This document shows positions 45,253-55,340 of a stretch of DNA of 64,000 nucleotides, one piece after another (the stretch's first letter is position 1; every line of letters begins with the position of its first letter). A program made the position numbers and the translations under genes. Below the pieces are notes generated by a model. That model had not been told where the DNA came from, ran no database searches, and was given only the letters and a program-made list of their open reading frames with translations. Source of the DNA: Agrocybe praecox (lineage: Eukaryota; Basidiomycota; Agaricomycetes; Agaricales; Agrocybaceae); the NCBI GenBank assembly GCA_964017145.1, contig OZ024851.1:2604001-2668000 (forward strand). Reading direction: 5' to 3'.

Positions 45253-48200
45253 ATGTCCTCCGAGATTTCTGAGGGAGTGGGCTTACAGGTATGTTGTCAT
45301 TTTTCACCTCAACGATATGTGGGATCTAACTTCTCTTATAGGATGACTTACTGAAGGCATTCGAAGACGAAAAGTTTTCCTTCAAAGGAACTTTTTATCA
45401 CTCTGCGTTGCAAACAACAGCTCCGAATCCATGTCTTCAAATTTTGGGCTTGGGACTCGTCGGTCTGCCTCTAAGTGAACGCGACGCAAAGTCAATTATA
45501 TCTGTTTCAAACCTGGCGCCTTTTGGTCGTGGCGAGCGAAAACTTCTTGGCAAAGGAGTTCGAGATACCTGGGAGATTGAGCCTTCCGGGATCTCGTTTG
45601 CAAATCCACAATGGGAAAATTATATTAATCAAACCGTCTGCGCCGAAGTATGTCAGACCCTTGGAGTAACTACCGGGAACAATCCTCCAAAAATGGAGCT
45701 ATACAAGTTACTCTTGTATGAAAAGAATTCGCAGTAAGTAGTTACCACTGTATTTTGAGCGAAGCTTATTTTGCCTTAGTTTTTTAGCGCATCAAGAGTG
45801 AGATGCTTCTTCAAAAATTTCTGATTTTTTCACTAATGATTTGTAGTACGCCGAAAGTGAATGGCACGTTTGCGACCGTCATTATATTACTTCCTTCTGC
45901 CTATACAGGTGGTCAGGTCGTCGTTTCTCATTCTTCAACAACCAAAACAATCGATTTCTCTGCCAATTCATTACTCTCAACCGCCCTTCTCGCATGGTAT
46001 ACGGACGTCAAACATGAAGTTAAACCAGTCACCTCAGGATATCGATTCGCTCTCTCGTACAACCTCATCCAAGTCTCGTCTACAGTGGCCCCCTGTTTGC
46101 AAGACATGAGCGAATTCACCATGGAATTACGACGAGTCTTGACAAAATGGAGGGAAGATAAATACGCTGATGGTCAAAACATGATGGCATATCTTTTGAA
46201 ACACCAATATAGCATCGTAAATTTAAAAGACGGGATCAAAGGCCTGAAAGGGGCCGATTTACATCGAGCGACGTTCCTTCAACCCATTGCAGAAGAGCTT
46301 GGGTTTGTGGTCGGCCTAGCAAGTTTGGAACATAACGTAACTGGCTCCGCATACGGCGGCGGCGGCTGCAACTATGGCAGAAATCGAAATCGTAGGGGTC
46401 GACGAAGATATGATCGTTACTTGAACTTATATGATGATTATGACGACGACGACGACGACGACGGAGAAACTCCCGCCATGGGAAAAGTTGACAGCACTTC
46501 CACGAACATTTCGGGCCTAATCGATTTGGATGGCGGCCCATTGGTATCACTGGGACAGATTGCCGTTGATGATAAGTGCCTCATCCCGAAAAACCCATTT
46601 GAAGACCAAATTCCACACGATGAGGAATATGATGGATATACAGGACAAATCGAACACTGTAAGATTCAATAATTTCATGCCATGTGCATATACTCAAAGC
46701 ACTCGATTATAGGGTATCGGCGAACTGCTCTCGTCCTTGTACATAAAAATAAGGTGGACGATTTATGCTACTCTATTGAGGGTGCCCCATATGCCATCCG
46801 GAAGCTCAAAGTGTCCTCGAACCCCCCAACATCGGAGGACCGTTATTGGGCGACTAAAGTCTTCGATTCACGAACGCCACTGACGAGAGACCTGCTTTTG
46901 ACATTGATGGATTACTCCTTCAAATGGAAAGATCTCGCCATCTGGAAGAAAGTCATGGGCAACCCAACTTGGACTATCGCAAAGATGGAAATGCAACATC
47001 TCTTCAAGGCTTGGGAAATATTTTCGTTCGAGGGTATCCGTGTTATGTAAATTTGAGCTTGTATGTGAGTATCGCGTAACGGAAAATCGCTGACGTTTTG
47101 AGTGTTGTTCACAGCTTTGAAGAAATTGTAGCTCGTTCAACGGTACTTTCAGAAAGGATGACCTTCCTATCAGATATTCTGGCCAAATCACCTGAACAAG
47201 ACAAGGAGGCCGTTACAGCATGGTACAAGAAAGAAGCTCACAAGATTCTAGCATCGTACTCTTCTTCGAACGCCCAGGATTCCGCCTCGATTCTGGTTTT
47301 CATAAAATACGCGGGGTTGAATTCTTTCAGGGACGTGTACGTGTTGTTTTCTTTGTCTGTTTTAAATCTTGAGTTGATCATCTTTACGATAGCATGATGC
47401 CAAACTTGTTAAAAATCTCCGACAACTATGTATTCATGATTTCTTTGATCAAAATGTTCGAAGACAACCATAAGGCGATCATCGAGCAGGAAATACAACG
47501 CCGGAGCCTCGAGCTAGCAGCGATGACCAGCGACCACACGACGGTTTCTTTACCACAGATGAACCCTGCTGCCGCGCAACCTAACCCAGATCAGATTGTG
47601 ACTGATCTGGTTAAGCAATGCCTTCAAGCCGCCGCCTTACAGTGGTCCTCTGTCCCGTCGTATCCAATCTATCTTTACTATGATCACCCAAATGCCAACG
47701 CCGCATCATCCGGAAAAGTTGATCGTATTATCACTATTCTTGACAAAGCCATCTCCCTCTCCGAAATCAACATCTGCCGGACACTCGTTATTGATATCTT
47801 AAAAGCTACAGGGTCTGCTTCGGATAAGTTCGCCCAACTATACAACCCGCTCATACCTCGCCTTCGAACGTTACTGGCGAGCAAGGGATTGACCATTACC
47901 ACCCCTCCCTTCGTGAACTTTCTACAGATCATAATCGGGGTTTACATGCGAGATGTTCTCGGGAAGAAAGGAAACGTCCCCAACATAAAAGTGCGGCAGA
48001 TAGGATGCGGCTGCAGTGATTGCAAGGAACTCGATAAATTTATTCTTAATCCTACACTTACCTCACACACTTTCCGTGTCGTCCAGGCTCGACGACTACA
48101 TCTCGAACGACACTGTGCTGCTGCTCGCGATGTGTGCACATACGTGATGATTAAGTCAGGCAGCCCGCACGCTATTCAGGTCACAAAGTTACCAGAGTTT

Positions 48201-48530
48201 GTCCAGGCATCAACGTGGCCCTACAAACAGAACTCGGCCAAGGCTTTCCTTAACACGATTGGTGACGATGCTGTTATTGCGAAGATCATGGGTTCACGCT
48301 ACGCAGACGTTAACAATGCGATTTTAGGTTCTGTTCCGTTTGGAGGAGAGACACCTCGTATGCATACACTTGTTCCAACAGCTGGATCCTTGAATTCCTC
48401 GGCGAGTAGCTCTCGAACAGCGGCGGTACCACAAGCTACGAACGCAGGTATTCCTGTAAGTACGTCTGTACAACCACAGGCAGGGGCGTCAATCGCGGGC
48501 CAGAAGCGAAAGAGTGGGCCATTCGTTTAA
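45253..48530 (+). CDS. large 2OG-Fe(II) oxygenase, copy 3, lacking the SUMO-interacting motif
   Basis: Seven exons (45253-45288, 45342-45733, 45780-45797, 45847-46658, 46713-47046, 47115-47336, 47393-48530) give 983 residues. It is homologous to copy 2 along its length, with ligands H147, D149, H205 and R215 intact and the CGCSDC cluster kept. Differences: the start corresponds to an internal Met of copy 2, so the acidic N-terminal 87 residues are absent. One intron and four codons are gone, so exons 4 and 5 of copy 2 are fused. The acidic insert has expanded into a GAC repeat. The tail is shorter and stops after GQKRKSGPFV. The TAA aligns with a CAA in copy 2, and the untranslated remainder still resembles the SIM region but with its core altered. 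Confidence 0.8.
45780..45797 (+). other. 18-nt micro-exon with HxD motif (copy 3)
   Basis: TTTTTTAGCGCATCAAGA lies between GCCTTAG and GTGAGA. Splicing yields H-F-L-A-H-Q-D-T-P-K, as in the other two copies. Confidence 0.85.
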
Positions 48531-49546
48531 CTCAGTCCTATTATTAATGCTACTTCAACCGATAAATGATATTTCATTGATTCAAGCAAATCTGTATTCA
48601 TGACGTTTACATTTACATTTCAATAATTTCGATTCTTGGTAGCTGCTTTAATGTGTACTAAATAATACTATATACTTACTAGTTGACTTGCATTCTTGCC
48701 TATGATACTATATTATACTGTTTTGACTGCATACGATTCGTATCCGTTTTTGTTATTTTCTTCTATCTTGTATTCTGTTGAAGCTTTATGACATGCCATT
48801 TTTCTTTCTCTGGGCGATGAGTTGTTCCCTGCCGGCCATATTATGTCAGAGAGGATTATGGATGGTCTGGAAAGAATCGAATCTAACTTTCAAGTCTCGC
48901 GTCTCAAACTCATCGCCCATCCCCAGGAGACAAATTGAAGGTTTCCTTTTGACTAAGTCGTACGGCGAATTCCGAACGACTTCTCTATTAATATCTAAAT
49001 ATTACATAGGTATTAATTATAGATATGCTGGTAGCGTTTATCATCACTTTCCGGTCCCCTCATTACCACGGACCATTATAATTTATTTGGAGTTCGATTA
49101 CACTCCTACGCAAACATGGCTGGTTAGCAAATTCGCATTCTAATTTGAGACATTACTCATGAGTCTTTATTTGTATCTGCATCATGAGCAGACTGACTAC
49201 CAATCAGTATGATTTTCCCCCCAAGCTAATTAGAGCCAGAAGCGTCAAAGGAGAGAAACTGGATACAAACTTACACTGCATATATCAATCAGAGAATCAG
49301 TCATCCACTTACAAAGATCGCCCGCAGTCAGCATTTTGGTAATAGGATTACTAATAAAATTTATAGTCCTCCGAGAAACCCGTTGGTATCTTCGACGAAT
49401 ACCCTCGGCTCTGAGCTGACAAACCTTGAGCTGACAATGTTCATTTTTCTGCGTATGCTATCTACTGGATGTATAAATATCAGTTGCTGTACCGTAGTGC
49501 TCTTCATAAACACTAATCTCCGTAGCATATCAACTCTCATCCACAC
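48531..49546. other. intergenic region upstream of MDR2
   Basis: No gene is recognised; one open frame at 48.8-49.1 kb shows no family likeness. The 3' flank just after 48530 still encodes the decayed SIM-like remnant in the copy 3 frame up to a TGA at about 48569. Confidence 0.35.
49472..49479 (+). promoter_or_regulatory. TATA-box-like element of MDR2
   Basis: TATAAATA lies 75 nt before the MDR2 ATG, a plausible distance for a TATA box with a short leader. Sequence match only. Confidence 0.4.
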
Positions 49547-50841
49547 ATGTCTACTCGCGTTCAGAAAGCACTACTCCTTAAAGATACCTGGGAATTTAAT
49601 ATTGAAGAGATACCGATACCTACCCCTGAAAAAGGTCAGATATTGGTCAAGATCTTAGCGGCGGCTCTCAACCCTGCCGACTGGAAAATTCCGAAATTCA
49701 AAGTCATGGTTTCTGAATTCCCGGCAATCCTCGGGAACGATATTGCCGGCAAGGTAGAGGCCGTTGGTGAAGGGGTAATCGACCTTAACATAGGTGATCG
49801 TGTGTAAGTTGTTTATCTCTAAAGTATGTACTTGTCAGAACTAATTCTCTAGCAATGTACAGATTCTTTATGTCTCAAAACTGGAAAGACGGTGGAGGAT
49901 TCCAGCAATATGTCGTTGTAACCCCTGATGTCGTATCCAAGGTAAGAGCACACCATCCGACTGAGCTTTCCATGTTACTCATGGTAAACTTCTACTCAAT
50001 ACAATAATCAGATTCCAAGTAAATTATCGTACGACGAGGCATCTACCTTGCCTCTCGCACTATGCACCGCTTACTCTGGGTTATATGCCGAATTTCCTCA
50101 CGGCATCGCTCTTACACCTCCGTCGACCGCCGACGGATACAATAAGTACAGTGGAAATGCCATCCTTGTACTAGGTGGAGCAAGCGCAGTAGGTCAAGCT
50201 GGTACGTCAGATATTTTCAAAAGCACCATAATTATACGCCTTACCCATACGTTTCAACGCACAGTTCTCCAATTCGCCAAGATCTCCGGATTTTCGCCTA
50301 TCATAACAACGGCGTCATTGAAAAACGAAGTTTCTCTAAAGCAGCTGGGCGCCACACATGTACTAAGCCGCGATCTGTCTACGCCAGAGGTAATAGCGCA
50401 GATAAATGAGATCACGACCAAACCGATTCAATATGCATATGATGCCGTTGTTTACGATTCGACTCAACAACTTGCCGTGGATATCGTGTCGCGTTCTCCC
50501 GAAGGTGGTCGTGTAGCCCTCGCTACACCATACGCGACAATAACATCGCCAAACAAAGATGTGAGGATTGCTAAAATATTTGGGGGTAGCACGGCATACA
50601 ACGACGAGCTTTTCAAAACATTGTATCATGACAAGCTATATGAATGGGTAGAGAAGGGGCTTATAATCGTGAGTCAATATCAATTAGAGTCAGTTTTGAC
50701 ATTCAATGCCGATTTTCCTTCTAGCCAAATAGGCTTGAGGTACTACCAGGTGGATTCAAAGGAGTGGAAGATGGTTTAAGGAGACTAGAAGCCGACCAGG
50801 TTTCTCGCCTCAAGCTCGTTTTTCACCCGCATGAAATATGA
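49547..50841 (+). CDS. medium-chain dehydrogenase/reductase, MDR2
   Basis: Five exons (49547-49803, 49863-49941, 50012-50201, 50265-50668, 50725-50841) give 348 residues. This is a paralogue of MDR1 with the same intron positions. It has EKGQILVKILAAALNPADWK, GNDIAGKVEAVGEG, the nucleotide loop VLGGASAVGQAG and LGATHVLSRDLS. The catalytic-type zinc cysteines are absent, suggesting NAD(P)H-dependent reduction of a quinone- or enoyl-type substrate. An alternative reading without the last intron ends at 50779. Splicing gives the family tail PNRLEVLPGGFKGVEDGLRR, and is preferred. Both MDR genes lie near a 2OG oxygenase locus, but no functional link is shown. Confidence 0.85.
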
Positions 50842-51372
50842 GATCATACGGCGTTCTCACTGTAGTTACATTGGAAATCTAACAGTGTAGGTTAAATAAA
50901 AATATTGCAAATTATGCTGTGATATTACCTAGACTGAGCGCTAGGCTATAAATATCTTCCATTTTCTATGAATAGAATCAACGTCGCCTAGTCAAAGTCA
51001 ACCAGCATTAAAATAACATCTTCATTTCGAGTGTACAAAGAGCCTAGAAATTGAACCTAGGTCGCCAGAAAGTTAGAGAAAGGAGACATACGTGACTGAG
51101 CTTATTCTCCGAATATGTCACTTGGGTGGCATTGTATATTTATATTTTTGATGGATGATACGGCTCTCACCCTAAACGCGCGTCTATTGAGTGGTCGGGT
51201 CATCAATCACGAATAGCATTCTACGTCTGGTATATAGATAGCACAAGGGATTTACGTCACTTTCCATGAGCTCTAGTCGATCGTCCTTGTTGCTGTTGGA
51301 GGGCTTGTTGAGGGTTGAGGAATAGATTGACGGCCCATCATACAAAGCCCTTACTATTGACGAGTACGGGAT
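50842..51372. other. convergent intergenic region
   Basis: Nothing recognised between the 3' ends of MDR2 and the first GH105-like gene. Confidence 0.35.
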
Positions 51373-52617
51373 TTAAAAAGAGGAACATATTCCCGCATTG
51401 ACGCAGTCCCTCCATCCTGTGTACATCATCACAACAAAGCTCTGACCCTCCGGGCTTCCCTGGGTGTATGGGTTGGTGTCCTTCCACCAGAGAGGGTTTA
51501 CCGCAGGAGTGACAATCCCATCAGCTGTAACGTGTGGGTTCCCATTCAGATCGTTTCCTCCGAGAGTTGTACGAATCTGGTCAGCCCAGGTGACGTACGA
51601 CGAGTCAAAGACACGCGGTTGAAGCACGGCCATGCGATAAACTGTCGCCGCAAGAAGACTACTTCCCGAAATCTCACCGAATCCAAGACCGTCCCCGCTG
51701 AGATCGTCCAGATAATTCCTAAGCAGCCCACTATCTTGAGAAACGTTCATCGCGCCATCGATGATTTCCTTGATATATCCCGACAACAGGTTTACTGTTT
51801 GTCTTTGCCACAATGGATTTATGACTCTGGCGTTGTCGGCTTTCAGGACGGTAGCGAGTACTCGGGTCATTCCCGCTGCTGCCCATGCGTTGCCTGTAGC
51901 CCAGTTTCCTTCATCCTGGCTTTCAGGACCGATGATGTGCATCCAGATGCTTGTGTCGTTTGACTGAAGGATTTGGCGGTAGAGGGTAATTTGCGTGATC
52001 GTATCCTGAAGAAGCTGCTGATCACCCTTGTCAACGGCATAGTATGCCAGGAAAGGCGGGACCATGTACATCCAATCGGCCCTGTAGTTTCTTCAGTTCC
52101 AAGCTGCGACAAGACGGAGGTATAAAACTTACCATAGCTCGGGAAGAGTGGCACGATGCGAAATCGCACCATTCGAAAAACGCGGAACGTCATTGAAGAG
52201 ACCCGTAACAGTAGCATCGGCCCCATCGGCAAACGTCTGATTCGTCTTGCCTATCAACACCGCGCTCACTCCAAAACTAGAAGGATCTCCCGCAGCATCG
52301 TTGTTCGCCGAAAATGTGTCGAACGAGACGCCCCATACGACCTTGGATGCAGCGTAGTTCAGCGCAAGTACATCGTTATAGTTGACGGTGGGTACGGGGA
52401 ATGGCCTTGCAGCGAACACTGAGAGTTCGGGATTGTATAATTCGAGGAGAGCTTCTGCAGCTGTCCCCCATTCCCATGAGTGCGATGGGCGAGATTGTGC
52501 AAGCGCAGCGACTTTTTGGATATCGAACCCTGGAGAGAAAGGGAACGCATTGTATGCTGCGAGAGCGCTAGAAGCTAGGCCAATGACAGGCAATATGACT
52601 TTGTTGATCTTCCCCAT
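51373..52617 (-). CDS. GH105-like (six-hairpin) glycoside hydrolase, copy 1
   Basis: Two exons (52133-52617 and 51373-52081) give 397 residues. An N-terminal hydrophobic stretch VILPVIGLASSALA suggests a signal peptide and secretion. The body resembles the alpha/alpha six-hairpin fold of GH105/GH88 unsaturated uronyl hydrolases: HSWEWGTAAEALLELYNPEL, LPELWADWMYMVPPFLAYYA, WATGNAWAAAGMTRVL, GLLRNYLDD and NPLWWKDTNPYTQGSPEGQ. These enzymes clip unsaturated galacturonyl or glucuronyl residues left by pectin lyases, so the likely role is breakdown of plant cell-wall pectin. Similarity to fully characterised GH105 enzymes is moderate, so substrate is unproven. A paralogue lies about 8.3 kb away on the same strand. 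Confidence 0.75.
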
Positions 52618-53986
52618 GTTGATTTAATAGTAACCCGGGTTTTGTTTGACGAGAAAAGGTCGGTCGATCAAGCGCGAAATGAGTAAACGACAGTATGACT
52701 CGCAGCCCTTGAAGGCTGGTAGGTGGAAAGAGGTAGGGGTCTTAGAGAAGCCTGCGGGAGCTTGTGAGATGACTCTATATGCTAGAAGTTCTCCGTGATA
52801 CGCCATTCCAAAAGTACTGACAACCGAGATGATGATGAATTAAGCCGAAAATAAAAGTGAGAAACTCTCGGCGCTGAAGAGGCCCAATTGAAAGAAGCAT
52901 CAGCAAAAATCCACTAAGCGAAAACGTTTGATATTTTCTGACATTTCATGCACATGAAATTATTGAATGTTGATCCCGAATGAGAGAATAATAAATATAA
53001 TGAACTCCAACGGCTCCACAAGTGAATCTTCAGTGACAAATAGCGTTCGTAACTGTTCCTGTATAACGAAATGTTCCAATATGTGAGTGGACTGCAACGG
53101 AAGAATACCAGAACACACGTATTACTTACATACATACAATATTTCTAATCAACAGAAACCTTACACCCTTCGACGGTCAAATAGAAACGATGGTCATCTT
53201 AACCCTGACTTGACCATAGATATGTAGTGGGGCTAGGGATGTGTCGGAATTGGATGTAGGTAACAAAGATCGTGAGAGATTTATGGAACTCGTTCGAAAT
53301 TGATGGACATATGATCGCCACCCACACGTGCTGCCCAAACAATATCTTATCTTATCACTATCAGCATCCTCAGAAAATTTAAGCGCTAAATTTGTCTCCC
53401 TTCTATGGTGCGCCGTAAATCTGCATAACGATAATTCAAAGAGTTTTAAAACAAGAATATTAATCATGTCAAACAGATAAGCTATTTTATTTTTAAGGAT
53501 AGTGCAGAGTATCGGCATCCATAGAGCGCCAATCGTTCTCGCGTTTACAACGAACGACGCTGTTTTATAGTAGTAATCTCGGAAATCCCTATAAATAAAT
53601 CCCTATAATAGCAGCCCCCAAATAAATAAAAAATTGGCAATGTATAAGGGACCTTATCTTACCTCGACAAATTTAAGCAGTGACTATAGGAAGTACTGCC
53701 CATTCTTTTTTAAGAAAAAGACCAAATGGGTCACATCCTACCAGATTGTTATAGACAAATTCAAATTACACGAGGCAAGCAGGAGGTAAATAGAGGATCA
53801 TATAAATGTATTTTTGTCTTCTATTCTCATACAATACAAGCTTTGGGGTCGGTTTTTGAGGGCACCAGCGTGCTGCGCTTCAAATCGAAGCAAATCACGA
53901 GGTATCTTGGTATATATTTGTCCCCACCCCCCACCCAATGCACCCACTGCACCTCATATCAAGCACCGATATCACCCCCTAGCAGA
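52618..53986. other. divergent intergenic region, nothing recognised
   Basis: This contains the promoters of GH105-like copy 1 and the BTB gene. A reduplicated short motif (AATCCCTATAA-type) lies near 53583-53610. No gene seen. Confidence 0.35.
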
Positions 53987-55016
53987 ATGGATTCGAAAGT
54001 CAAAGTGCAGCTGGCTTCAGGGGAGATTCGCCCGACACTGGCAGTATCCCCTCTATGTATGGCATCTCTTTATTTAATGGTCCGACGGTTCCTGTTGACT
54101 AAATCTCCCATCCATCAATCATATACACCTATAGTTCGTGATAGAAACGCCGATATCACATTCAAGTCATCCGATAACGTCATATTCAAGATATTCAAAA
54201 AACATCTCGACTCAACCAGCGCTGGATTCACCGTTCCAGAAAATGGAAACGGACATACGACGATCATCGACTCGTCTGACTACATCTCTTTGGACAACTG
54301 TTATTCCAGTTCATCCACCCACCATCGGAGGATCAGAATTTACGTCAGCCTTCAGTTATGACTATGGATAGCGATCTATTCTTCAAGCTTGCGGAGGCAG
54401 CAGAAAAGTACATCGTCTATTCAGCCATGGGAGTGTGCATCACTCGGATGGAGTAAGTCCTTTTTTGCCTTCTTTCCCTCGTCATTATTAGGACTTGAAC
54501 GCAGAATATGTTATTGACAAAATAATGATTTTTTCAGACAGATATATTCATTATATCCCGCTAAAGTGTTGAATCACTGCGCAAAGCATGATTACCCCGC
54601 CCTCGGTGATAAAGCTGCCGCCGAAAGCCTGGCACTACCATTCGAAAAAATAGCAAGAGAGTTGACCCATCCTGGACTACTACCACAGTGGGTTAGTATT
54701 ATTTGTCCTTCAATGTATCCTTCGCAAACCCTGACTTCCAAAGATGCTATATTATGGACAATTTTCCACTATGATGAAAAATAACCTCGACCAGTTCATT
54801 GCTAATAGCCAGTCATGCCCAGTGATTTTCGCAATGACCGGATCGTATGCTCAACAGTTCTTGAGAGATCCACGCCTTATATATTCCGTCCCTGGATCAC
54901 CTCCAGGTATAAATTGCCCGTCCAATTGGTCATGCCCTTGCGGACAAGGAACCATCCAAAACATTATATCTTCGATGCAGCAAGCAAGGCCCAAGTTGAG
55001 CGAGGTTATACTGTAG
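53987..55016 (+). pseudogene. BTB/POZ-domain protein with frameshift
   Basis: The first exon starts MDSKVKVQLASGEIRP and runs into a BTB fold: RDRNADITFKSSDNVIFKIF. The expected continuation QLLFQFIHP then appears one frame over, at about 54293-54300. Reading on in the new frame gives FFKLAEAAEKYIVYSAMGVC, and spliced exons (54539-54691, 54744-55016) give YPAKVLNHCAKHDYPALGDKAA and a Cys-containing tail. This is the layout of the large agaric BTB family. One missing base near TTTGGACAAC would explain the break. The damage is either a recent mutation or an assembly error. Confidence 0.65.
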
Positions 55017-55340
55017 CAGATAAATAGGGAACACTTCTGAAGCTAGAGTCCAATGTCACGACTTTCCTAGGCTCTAGAGTATGCATATTACAGTCCAATT
55101 AACTTGGACTTCAAGATATTCATCTGCATGTATGTATGTATGTACACATGTGAGTTCAATTCGTAGTATACACACCAATCCATCCCATCCACGTTGCACG
55201 GGTATCGGTGAAGGAGACCAAAGAGTAATGAATTAAACCACATCGACTGGTTCCTGCTCGTCGCCACATCAGGCTTCTCTCTCCTTCTTTCCCCCCAAAA
55301 AATAAACATGAAGCCAAAAGCAATATCCAGATTCCAGGCA
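55017..55340. other. convergent intergenic region with short TATG repeat
   Basis: A small microsatellite of TATG units lies near 55130-55142. No gene recognised. Confidence 0.4.
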
